DNA of 64,000 bases from Corylus avellana (taxonomy: Eukaryota; Streptophyta; Magnoliopsida; Fagales; Betulaceae), in the NCBI RefSeq assembly GCF_901000735.1, contig NC_081544.1:17849985-17913984 (forward strand), in the 5' to 3' direction. A program made the translations under genes and the position numbers. The notes below the pieces were generated by a model, which was not told the origin of the DNA, ran no database searches, and worked only from the letters and a program-made list of their open reading frames with translations. Below are positions 37,801-49,096 of this stretch, in pieces (the first letter of the stretch is position 1; each line of letters opens with the position of its first letter).

Positions 37801-40800
37801 TAAACATGTGTATAGAGCAACTATCATATTTTAATGTTGTGCATACAACCAGACTTAATGTGATCCTCAAGAGACTAAAATTCAGTAGTGCTCCATAAAT
37901 GGGAAAAAAAAAATCAAACAGAAGGTTAGAGGCAGAAAATAACCATGGATGAATGTTAAGTTATTGCACTCATAAATTTAATATGTGCAGTAAGATTAAT
38001 TTAAGCAGTGAGTATTACTGAATTCATACATCTAAAGCATTTGTTCCTTTATCCATCAGATCAAGTTTTGTAAGTACACCAAATGTTCTTTCACCTGAAA
38101 ATACAAAATGTAGCAGAAAATAAACCTTTTGCTCACAAAACAAACAAGCTGATGCTAAATGCAAAGAACTCTAGCCTTAAATTTATGTAACCTACATTAT
38201 GTACCTGTGGGATCGACTTCTCTTGCAAGTTTTATAGCATCCGAAGTGGCAATATCTTGATTAGCAGGAGAAATGGCCAATATAATGCAGTTCGGCTACA
38301 AAATTAGAAAGTCTGTTAGATGAACTAAGCATATGTAGAAACTTGAACACAAAGAAATAATTATTGTGCCAACAATTTCCTAGATTCTAAACCCTTACAA
38401 TTCTAGAAATATGCTAGGTAGTAAATATATCGCTAATGCAAGCTTGTAACGAAGAGTAATAGCCACAAACAAGAAATACACCACTGACTAAGAAAATAAA
38501 ATTTTGATTGGTAGGTAACTAAGAAAATAAAATTGAAGCATAAATTCCTCTTTTTTCTGGTATGTAGTAAGAACTGAACCCCCACCCTTTCCTTTCAGAT
38601 GCCAAGCCAGCTCCAGCATGCCACAATAATTTTGACAGAAAGGCAAATTAAAAGATTTAAGGAGTTAACTTAAGGTCATCACTGCAAACTCAAAACCATA
38701 CATCATCTTTCTCAAACTGCATATTTATACACATCATTCAGAAAAATCCCATCTCACTATATATATGTTAATAAATGAATAGACATAATTGAAGGCTTTC
38801 AACCAAACACTCATATACCGAAGAGGAATAAAAGCTGGACACTCTCTTAGAAGGGTGTAAGGCTTTTCTACTTTGAAACAGAGAGAGATAGGTCAGAGCA
38901 ATGGGTGGAGTGAGACTGTTGGGCCCACAAGGATCTACTTGGAGATTGGTTTTGAAAATTGCTGACTGTTAAGCAGAGCTTGGTGGTGGCTTCAGGAGCT
39001 ACCCTTAAATAAGTAGTATGAAGAATAGGACCTCCATCAAGATTATAAACAAGTAGAGATACCCTGCAATCTCTTCCAAACCCTTCATTCAATAGATCTC
39101 TACTGAAACAATAAATCTACCAAGCATCTTATTTTCAGAATTGAAAGAGCATGAAGAATGGGGTCCTGTTGGGGCCCCCATAAATTGATAAAGAAACCCA
39201 AGGACTTCCTTTCACCCATTTGTAAAGAAGCTAACAACCTTAAATCATAATATGGCATCAAAATCTTACAAAAAGCTATTTCTTTTCTACCTTTTGACTT
39301 GCAGAGTCATTTCTCACAGCATTCTAACATAATGTGATCTCTCCCAAGACATCAACATTATGGTTACATCTCTCTTTTAGATCCCCTTTTCAGTCACCAA
39401 TAAGTTCAAAATTTGTCTAAATAAGGCATGTACTAGGATCTTTGCTAAATGAAAGTACGAACTGATAGTCAGGATCAATTTGTGGGCTAACACATTTATG
39501 GGTCATGAAATAATCCATATACTTAAACTGATAAAATAATTTACCAAGGAGAAAGACAATTCACAAAGTAAATTTGTAAAGCTGACATATAGTTGTTTTA
39601 TGGGGAAACGATGGTTCAAATAAGTTAAAAGTGATTATAGATATTATTAAAAATTTGATGACCTATTAAAGGGGTGGGTGTTAGAGTGAAATTATGGAAG
39701 GTTGTTGAGTTTGTCAATAAAAGTTTAGCATAAGAGTGCTCAAGAGTTTTTTTTTTTAAATGGACTTGTTTCACATTGCAGCTGTGTCCTCTAAAAACTA
39801 ATCTTAGTTGCGATTTTGAGAAGGTGGTGAATAACATATCTAAATGAAGAATAAGAATATACTGAACTTTTGTCCCATTCCGTGGGATTTTAGGCAATAG
39901 AGATTAAACATATCAAGATAAGTGGAATCTGTTGCTTCTCACCTCCTAAGGAATTACTACTTATGTCGACATCCAAGTGAGATAAACTGAATCATTTCAT
40001 TAGTTGGAATTCATAATTCTAACCAAATTATAATTGTGCAAGGTAGAAGTTGGTCAGTCTGCTTCATCGACAAGTGAATCGTTATCAGTGGATACTAATT
40101 CTCTTGGAGTTGTAGGGATAAATTGGTGGTACTTATTGTAGGAGGTGGGTTATGGCATTCATCTGAAGTAACAAGTTTGTGTAAAGGGTGGCTCCTTTTG
40201 CTTTCTTTGGTGCATTTTAAGGAGTCAAGTAAATATAATTTGTTTTATGATATGACCTATCTCAAGACAACATTTGATTTCTTTATATCTTAACTCTTTC
40301 AAGGAGATGATTGAGCATGGAGCTGAATCTTCTTTTCTTGATTTACTAAGTTGGTCTTGATTGAAATCTTGTTTATCCTGTTGAGGCTTGTGGTCTTAGG
40401 GAGTATCACCCCATAGATCCCAAGTTTGAGACTTGCTAGGTGCAAACTCCCCATTGGGGCCACACTCCCTAGCGTAAAAGTCAGCGATTTACCCTAATCT
40501 GTGTAAGGAAACTTCCGAGGATGCGATGGACGGGTCCAAGGTTTACTCTACAGGAGTGGATCCGAAGGACCCTGCCTTGTCAAGGTTCCCCATCATAAAA
40601 AATAAAAAATAAAAAAAGAAATCCTGTTTATCCCTTTTATTTTGTAGATGCCCCATCCCAAAGCATTGCCTTGTTTCTTTAGAAAATTTATGTTTTTCAT
40701 AAAGAATATAAAGCATCCTCACCTTCTCAACAAAAGAACGAACCATGTTTTCGATATCTTCAACAATAGTCTCTGACTGTCCCTCTGCAAAAGACAATTG

Positions 40801-43800
40801 TTTCATTGCATATCCAAATGTGTAGGGGTTCCTTGCTTTAGAGAAAACCAAAAAGTAAAATAGAAACTACCTACAGTAACCTTAGAAAACCAAAAAGTAA
40901 AGTAGAAATTACCTACAGCAACCTTTGTCAAGCCCGGAAGATCTATGAGGGTTAAGTTTACAACTGCCAGACAAAACAATGCACTTAATCATCACAAAAT
41001 CAAACCAATACAGAGATTTACAAGAAACTAACAGAAGAGTATATCTTAAAAACAGAAGATAATGTGTAATAAAGATAACGTCTATGATGTTAACACTTTA
41101 AGCTTCTGATAAGGATGGGCTTCACTGTTCATACTATATGAAGGACTAGGAATTCCAATAAGAATCTACATAAGATGCCTAGCTTTAAAATTTGGCCTCT
41201 GGTTCATCACACTCCCAGTTGCAGATTGGGATAAACAAAACTTATAATCAATATGCATTGTACAACTAATAGAAATATTCAACTTATGTCTTCCATTCCC
41301 CTAAAGATGCAACTCCAAAAAAATGAAGAATTTTGCACTGGATAAAGTTTGCTAAGCCAATGAATCTTAAGGGGATAATTCGTATAGGATACTCTGTCAA
41401 TATCAAATCTAGAATGCAAGGCAGTTTAATTCCATCTCTATTAGTCAACTATATCTGTGAACTTATCTAACATACAAATAACTCTCTTCCAATCCTAGTG
41501 TTACTAAAATGTATAGTAAACAACCAGTAAAGAATGGAATCCTTTAATTGAAAAAAGTATTTTTAAGTGTGGGCACGAGTTGCAGTCATTTTTCTTCTCT
41601 CTCTATTGCAGGCTCAATAGGCCAATGGGATACATAGTGGGAGGTAGCCCTCTCCCTTCCCTTGAACCCCCAACCCTGGTGAAGACAGAATTTGATCCCA
41701 GATCTCTGGTCCAATGCAAGAGACTTGACTATTTAAAGCATAATTTCATTTCAATATCTTTGTCTTTTTACTTTCCTAGGACAATCACAGAAATAGATAA
41801 TGATGACAATTTGATGATGAACTCATTCTTTATTATACAATATCCAATTTTTATACAAGCCACAATCTGGCCCTTAGATCAAAATCATACCTGTAGCCTC
41901 TCTGCTTTTACTTATTATCCTCTATTTAATACTTACTAAAGAAAAATTCTCATCTCATTTTGACAAGACGCAAGATAAATATGGTCCATGACTTTTAAAA
42001 TTTATACAGCTTCTGTCACCCGAAATCTTCATAAATGTGCATGCTACAGCTAGGATTTTCCATATAACTTCAAGCACTTAGCAGTGGGCACACAATAGGT
42101 ATTTTTTCTGCAGTTGCATAGCGGAACTATTTTCTAACTATAAACCTCCACAATCCGGCATCTGTCCTTGTCAACATGCCTTGTAATTCTTCATGTCTAC
42201 TTCACCATTTACCTAATATTAAGATTTTTTATAAATTATGGTTCAACATTACATAAGTATCTTGTGTTAACTCAGATTCATTGTCGATTTCATACTCAAA
42301 GTCATGATCTTTAACTCTTATTCTTAAAGATTGTGATCACACAGTGTTCAATATTACAAATGCTGACCAAAGTAAAGCCATAAAAAGTTTAATACTGAAA
42401 CGATAATGCAGATGCTAAAGAACTTAAAGATGGTCACCATAGATGTTAAATGCAATCTAATCGAAAATAATAATTCTCTTAGTTGTGATCTCAATAAAGT
42501 TTTGAGTGAATTTCCCTAGGACAGAATAATTTTCAATTCCAAAAGAGAAGCACACAAGTTCAAAACTCAACAGTTATTAGAATGTAACTCCTTCAATAAT
42601 AAAGAAAGTTTCTGCAACAAATAAAATCAGACAACCAGTGCCTTGTAAGAGTATTAATATCACATAGAAACATACTTAAGAAATGTAACTTTGTTCAATT
42701 TTTTTATTAACAAACAAGGGTAATAGGCAGTTTACAAGTTTGAAGATGGACGTCAAGGACAACAAAAACCTACTCAGAAAAAACAGTAACACAAACCATT
42801 AAAGGTGAGGGTCCACATCTCTCATCATAATGATCAAACTACTCAGTTGATACACCATGTTTTGTCTTTTCCTATGCAGTTAACTCTCCAGTAGAAAACT
42901 CTTAACAGACAATATTTCTTTTTCTTTAAAACAAAAATGCAAATCAGGGGGATGCAAACACAAACAAGAACAAGTTACTGTGGTCAGTGAATGAATGAAA
43001 GCTTATATAAAGGACAACATAATTCATTTTCATAACTTGTTAACATTTTGTTAAAAAAATAAATAAATACAAACCATTTGGGGAATATATGCTCAGATGA
43101 ATTGGAATGTTAGAGATTTGTTTTGACTTCCCAGTAATACGATCTGTTTCATCTTGGATCTCCTTACGCACAGCAGCTGGATAAGCAAAAAGACACATTA
43201 TTTGGAGGAAAGTTGTATACAAGTGTAGTTTATCTTCTAACCCATGATAGCATGACAAAGCAAATGATTAATGAATAAACCTCATAAATGTCAAACTTCT
43301 TATTGTGAAAAAAATTAAAAATTAAAAATTAAAGAAATATTGCCAAGTACATAACTGACAGCCAAATAATGTGGATGAGATAGTACTTAACAGAAAAAGT
43401 ACAATATTTATACTAATTTTACATAAGCTCGTCTTTCCTTTCTTGCATTTGGTGCACTTAAAAAAGTAACTATTTCACTTACTAAGCAAGAGACACAATT
43501 ATCCCATCCAAACAAAATACAGTAATAGATGAAATAAAATCATAAATCAACTAAAATGTCAACCAACTCAAAGTTGTTGAGCCAACGTCATCAATTTATT
43601 TCTCCAGAGCATCTGCTTTGACCAAGGCTTTTTGTAGCTCCTAATGGTGTATGATTATTAGGTATTTGAGTCCATTGGATGACTAACAATAGCATGAATG
43701 GATACACAAAACATGGTAGAAAGCGCTGTGATTGTTAGCACCTCTACATTCATCCCCTTTGTAGTAAATGATAGAAAAATGAGTTTTCTTGCACGAGAGA

Positions 43801-46800
43801 CATGTGATTTCTGCCTCCATATCCTCATGTGAGCATCTGGGTCAATCAGTTTTGCTAATATCTTTTTTTTTTTTTTTTTGATAAGTGGGTCAATCAGTTT
43901 TGCTAATATCTACAACTACTATATGACTTAAGGACTTGAAGGGTCACATTAACATATCCCATTCCACTACTATTCTATCGAAATTCAACACCAATATTAG
44001 CCCTTAAATGCAATAGTTAGCAAATCCGAAAGTTAATGAGACAAAAAAGTTTTTTTTAAAATATAAGTGATTGTGTTCTGTAAAATCATTAATATATTCA
44101 ACAATCTGAACTCTAAAAGGAAACTTTGACTGCATAATAAGTTAATAACAAAAATAACCTATATGCCTCCAATGCGCTCATCCAAGACTTTTATGTGGCA
44201 TTTGGTTGGAGGTAATCTTTTAGGATTTCTGGGAATCCTTGCTTAATTGCATTTAAGTAAAGGGAATCCTGATGACCATGGGTATCTCGATTCCCTCCCA
44301 ACCTCTTATTGTTGTTGGGAATTTGGATTCCCTTCTAGAGAGGTGGGAAGCCACATTCACCTCACCCTAGGAAAGTTTTTTTTTTTCCCCTTTAAACTGA
44401 CAAAAATGCCCATACTTACTTTTTAATAGCATACTCCCTAAGCTTTCTCAATCCCCAAACCTTTAAAAAAAAAAACAAAACAAAACAAAACAAAAAAAAA
44501 TAATAAAAACTAAAAAATAAAATAAAAAATAAAAAATAAAAACTAAAAAATAAAAAACTCTTAAATTTGTAGTTCACCTAAAAAAATCTCTCCTTTACCA
44601 CTATTTTCTCTCTAGAGTTGCTCTGGTAAAGGTTTGTTCTTGCTGATCAGTGGTTAACTATTTTCTCCCTCATATCCTATTATTAGAATGCATGTTTATA
44701 ACATACATATAGAGCACCAAGTTTATTGTGTCTAGATTGTTCTCATAATCCAACAAGATAAAATTATGCAGAGCTTTCGTGTGTGTAACCTGTGTAATGC
44801 TTCAGTTTAGCACATACAATTTTACCAAACACAGATCACCGAACACCAAAACAATGTCAACTTAAATTTAATCATTCAGATACGAAGAACTAAATGAGAA
44901 GAATAGAATTAAGTAGGATATGCTTGATTGTTATCAATATTGGTAGAATTTTTTTTTCAGTCCTCAAGAATTTTTAATTTGTCAAAAGTTCATTGTCTGT
45001 GTTATTAAAAACAGGACTGCTTTGAATTTAGTGCTTCAATTAGTTGCCCGGCTTTTCCAATAGCAATCAAGGAAGATTTAACCCAGGGTAAGTGGACAAA
45101 CTTACCCCTGCTTTTAGTAAGATGACTTTGGATTTCAATAGGTCTGTTGGATGTTTGATAAGTAGTTCATTGTCTGTGTTATTAAAAACAGGACTGCTTT
45201 GAATTTAGTGCTTCAATTAGTTGCCCGGCTTTTCCAATAGCAATCAAGGAAGATTTAACCCAGGGTAAGTGGACAAACTTACCCCTACTTTTAGTAAGAT
45301 GACTTTGGATTTCAATAGGTCTGTTGGATGGAGGAATGGTACTTACTAAGGAACAGATGGATGGGTAAATTCCAGGACTAATTGTGAAAGATATGGTTAA
45401 GATAAACTATCACGCTACTATTTTTAGATTTCTGATTAACTTAAAATTAAATTTTTGATACTACTATTTGTTTTTTTTTTTTAGTGGATATTATTATGGT
45501 TATACAAGAAAATTTGACTATGTGAGAATTTTGTTATAGTTATTTTTATTTTAATGCTACTTTTTTTGTTTGATTGTGACCCTTTGTAAAATCTATATTC
45601 CCATTTAGTTTCATTAATCTTCGAGAGAAATGGTCACCATAACATCCCTAGTGATCATATCTTTTGGTACCGCCCCCATACTCCTTTCCTTACCCTTCCA
45701 GCTTAACCTTGTCAAACACTAGAGAAATGTACCATCAATCTACTTCTGAACATCATTTAAGTGAAGATACTAATGTGGCGTTTGGTTTGGGGAATCTAAC
45801 ATTCCCCCGGCATCCACATTCTCAGGAATGTGATGCTTGGGAATCTGAATTTCTAGGAATGTGACTAAATCCACGTTTGGAAATGATTAGGAATCTGATA
45901 GGATTCTCTGGAATATGAGATTCCCATATTTGGTTTATTCCTAGACATCTTGTAGGAATTATTTACGCTTCCCAAAAAATTCCTTCTGTTTCTCTCTTCA
46001 AGTGCATAAACATTGTTTGATACAAAAATGTTTAAAAATTAAACCAAAAACGATAGATATAAACCATTTTTTTTCTTTCATTTCCCAAATTTGTGGAATA
46101 AAATAGTTTCCCACTTTTATATATCTCATTCTTGCAGCCAAACCAAGTAGTTGGAACTAAACATATATCAATTTAAGATTTCTGCGGCAGCTGTAGTAAC
46201 AGCATTATAGATTTTCCATATAGGTTTACATTTCAGATCAGCATGTCAAGAGAAGCCTCAAAACACCCAACATCACCTTCAACCCCTATCTTCCTCATCT
46301 CAAGATAAATTCTTTAAAGCTACTGTTTAACCATGGTACATAATCGTTTCAAGTATGCCAAAAACAGGAACACAGATATAGAAAGATAAAAGAAACAGTT
46401 TTTCATTACATTAGCCCATAATGGCAAAAAGTACAATCCAAGAGACAGTCAACGTACCAAAATCGGCAAACCTTTTCTTTGGTGCATGGAGAAACTCTGC
46501 ATATTCAGACTGCCCCCTTTCCGTCTTATGAAGTTGCAAAACTAATGGCCTCCGTGTAACAATACCTTATAATCAAAGAACGATAAATAACACCAAAACA
46601 TTATAAGTTAGTCAAAGAGAAGATTACCATACTATATATTCTTCTATTCCATATGCCTTAACACTGAAAATGACTAATATCTCAACGGCATACTCAAAAA
46701 TGAATAAAGTGACGACAGTGACCAACAAGACTTGAAATAGAAAGGATCTCGACGCCAGAGGCATGAATATAAGCACAGCATTAATTGTTCAAAAGCTCCA

Positions 46801-47369
46801 CTTGGCCACTTGAAAAATATATCAAAAATATCAAAAATGTAAATGAAGCTTATCATCAAAAAGAAAAAAAAGTACCAAAATAAAACAGAGTAAATATCAA
46901 AAGCACCACTCCACTGAGCTCAAATTCCTTGGTGACCAAGGTACCACGAATAACTAGATCCAACGTCACAAATCAAAGAGAATAATACAAACAATGGAAT
47001 AACCAAAATGAATAAGAAGAAAGATCAGCACCACAGCAATGAAGAATTACCGGATCCACGAGGCAGGAAGTCCCTTCCAACCACGCTTTCCAACACCGAC
47101 GATTTCCCGGAACTCTGGTATCCACCAACAACATAAAAAAAAAAAAAAAAACAAGCATTTTGAAACCAAAAGAAAAATGGGTGACCCTGCAGCAAACGCG
47201 AAACGAAGAAAAGGACGTGAAGAGGTGGAAATTAAACCTGGCCTCCCACGACGGCGACCGAAGGAAGAGCTTCCCAAAGCGACATTCCCTCGCCGCCGTA
47301 ATCGCCTAAGACGGTGCAGGCTCGCTGGATGCGGTTGACGAGGCCAATCAAGCTCTCCATGGTTGCCAT
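31601..47369 (-). CDS. DRP1C: Dynamin-related protein 1C-type GTPase
   Basis: Sixteen coding exons on the minus strand: 47369-47238, 47114-47051, 46565-46458, 43176-43075, 40963-40913, 40784-40723, 38295-38205, 38094-38030, 37798-37604, 37462-37343, 37263-37193, 35507-35282, 33988-33938, 32443-32215, 32115-31976, 31726-31601. All introns are GT-AG and the frame is open for 610 aa (Arabidopsis DRP1C about 614). GTPase motifs: G1 GGQSSGKSS (42-50), G2 Thr69, G3 DLPG (143-146), G4 TKLD (212-215). The middle/stalk region and GED follow, ending DSVAWK. No PH or proline-rich domain, as expected for the plant DRP1 class. DRP1C acts at clathrin-coated pits and the cell plate, in endocytosis, cytokinesis and polar growth. 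[15 protein letters not shown] without the DRP1E insertion, and the [10 protein letters not shown] block, favour DRP1C over DRP1E/1A. Introns are long and hold several mobile insertions; intron 3 is 3.3 kb. Confidence 0.96.
34853..34885. repeat. (CT)n microsatellite in DRP1C intron 12
   Basis: About 16 CT units within the intron between exons 12 and 13. Confidence 0.9.
38487..38534. mobile_element. Very short insertion with 17-bp direct repeats (DRP1C intron 6)
   Basis: ACTAAGAAAATAAAATT at 38487-38503 and again at 38518-38534 flanks 14 bp TTGATTGGTAGGTA. On the minus strand the insert reads TACCTACCAATCAA, like the 3' end of a poly-A-tailed retroposon. Consistent with a maximally 5'-truncated insertion and its target duplication. 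Confidence 0.55.
40379..40617 (+). mobile_element. SINE in DRP1C intron 6
   Basis: 239-bp insertion. It has a tRNA-like promoter region (A-box-like TCTTAGGGAGTATC and B-box-like CCAAGTTTGAGAC, about 40395-40435) and an A-rich tail (AAAAAATAAAAAATAAAAAA, to 40617). Target duplication: GAAATCTTGTTTATCC (40363-40378) and GAAATCCTGTTTATCC (40618-40633), one mismatch in 16. It lies on the strand opposite to the gene. Confidence 0.85.
40842..40925. repeat. 42-bp tandem duplication over a DRP1C splice donor
   Basis: 40842-40883 and 40884-40925 are tandem 42-bp copies with three differences. The right copy holds the last 13 bp of exon 5 and the real donor. The left copy, inside the intron, carries a second intact donor-like sequence (GTAG|GTAGTT on the minus strand). 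Confidence 0.9.
43838..43911. mobile_element. Poly-A-tail-only retroposon scar with 25-26 bp target duplication
   Basis: TGGGTCAATCAGTTTTGCTA-type sequence at 43838-43863 recurs at 43886-43911. Between the copies is only a T run plus GATAAG, on the minus strand (A)n preceded by CTTATC. This is the 3' end of a LINE- or SINE-like element with almost nothing upstream. Located in DRP1C intron 3. Confidence 0.75.
44190..44380. repeat. Degenerate MITE-like block in DRP1C intron 3
   Basis: GTGGCATTTGGTTGG start, followed by repeated GGGAATCC/GGATTCCC inverted words. Similar in style to 45771-46150. Borders not clear. Confidence 0.35.
44987..45330. repeat. 167-bp direct repeat separated by 10 bp
   Basis: 44987-45153 and 45164-45330 match over 167 bp, with one change noticed (CCCCTGC versus CCCCTAC). 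The 10-bp spacer is TTTGATAAGT, the same terminal word found in the poly-T scar at 43864-43885. Located in DRP1C intron 3. Confidence 0.92.
45771..46150. repeat. MITE-like element in DRP1C intron 3
   Basis: Starts TGGCGTTTGGTTTGGGGAAT and ends near GCAGCCAAACCAAG, a short inverted terminal pair. The interior is rich in GGAATCT/AGATTCC-type words. Probably hAT-type. Confidence 0.45.
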
Positions 47370-48777
47370 TTCGGGATTGAATGCGATCCAAGATCTAAGC
47401 AGCGTAGTAAAAATGCACGATGGGATTTGGGTTGAGGGAAGAGAATGCTTTGGATCCCAGAATAGAATGCGAGATCGAGAATGAGGGCTTAAATCTAATC
47501 ACAGAATCAGAAATGAGTTTGGTGCAGAATGTCAATCTGAGAGAGAGAGAGAGAGCGTAAACGGAAAAAACGGTTACAGGACTGCCAGTTGCATGTTCAC
47601 GTTAGAATATGTAATTTTCCAATTTTTGGAGCTAAAATGTGATAAATTTTGTTTTTGGCATTTTCCTTCTCTCGCCTTGCCACGAGGATGGAGGATGTAG
47701 CCATTTGGACAAGAGAGCCGGGGCTCGAGCTGTGGTCTTCTAACATGGATTAAGAAGAGAAATAAAAACAAAACAGAAGCCACATCACGACAACCGACGC
47801 GGAAAATGTTTTTAGGACACTGCAATGTTCTGCTCTTTGGCATTATAACTTGGACACGCACGCACGTCAAGCAGCCACTGTTTTGCTTATAAGCATTGAT
47901 ATATCACATTCCCATTTTTATTGCTAAACATCATTACCAGGGTGCGTCGACTAGGACAAACAAAACGAAATCAAAGTTGATCAAGAATTTGGAGATTGAT
48001 GTCGGCTAGTTCGCACATTTCAGTTTACTTTTTATTCTTACAGTTATCAGGCTTAGAAAATATAAAATCGCCTATCCAATTCTCGCATATGTAAGATAAA
48101 ACCATAAAGCACAGAACATATAAATACAAGAAAAGCGCGGCTCCCTCGGCTCCTTTTCAGCCTTTTGTGGTTAATGGAGTCTGAAGGAAACAAGAAAAGG
48201 CCAGTTTCCACCTCATTAACATGATTGCAATAAAACAAGAAAAGCCAAATTAGGAAGAGATGCACGTCGAGTAATGATTCTACAATAGATTTATGACCAA
48301 CGAGAACTATAGATGAATAACACAACCATAGAACATCTGATCTTGATCTGATTACAAAAATATTAACAAACCTGAACCAACAACAATCACACTAGACACA
48401 GAATACAAATATAAACTGCAAAATGAGAATGGAAGAGGAACAAGTAAAAGCCAATAAGCTACCTATACAACCACACCACTGGCCCACTCAAAGAAAACCT
48501 GACAATATGTTAGCCCAAAGTCAATTATCTTCCTTTTTGCTTTTTACTGAGCCCTAAGCAGAGGAATTACAGTCTACGTCAGAAGCATACCGATTTCTTC
48601 CTCAGATTCTGTTCTATTTTTGGATTTTCTTCTCTCCGCCAATTTCAATGTAGAGACGTCGGCATGCCAGTTACATATAGTCAAATCACGAACGAAATAA
48701 GGGGAAAATTTAAAAAAATAAAAATAAAAATGAACAAGGCCTATGCAGATTTACTGCCGCTGCATCAAGATTTCTAG
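47370..48777 (-). promoter_or_regulatory. DRP1C leader/promoter and MAP70 3' flank
   Basis: 1.4 kb between the DRP1C start codon and the MAP70 stop codon (head to tail on the minus strand). A (GA)n run at about 47537-47555 (CT on the coding strand) probably lies in the DRP1C leader. The right part (about 48500-48777) likely contains the MAP70 3' UTR. No further gene seen. Confidence 0.5.
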
Positions 48778-49056
48778 TCATTGGGTGCTGCGTGTCAACC
48801 CACCTCGAGCCACACTTCTGCAAAATCCAAGGACTAATCAACTTTAATAAGCATGCAAAAAATAATTATCACCAACTATAATTTATGGTAAATGTTTTAC
48901 AATTATTGGGGGAAAATAAGAAAAGGTCTATGTTGTTCTTAACAAAGGTTTGAACTATGCATTCCAAACAGACATTTTGTAAATTTTGAATTAAGTGATG
49001 CCACCTCCACCAAGCCGTAACCTGGAAACTTTTCTCACTGTCTTTAGATAAAGAAT

Positions 49057-49096
<40 letters not shown>

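Noticed and set aside
38868..39092. 74-aa frame in DRP1C intron 6
   Set aside because: Intronic, no homology; flanked by a correct donor and acceptor for the gene.
41570..41720. Possible second SINE in DRP1C intron 4
   Set aside because: A B-box-like word is present, but I found no convincing tail or target duplication.
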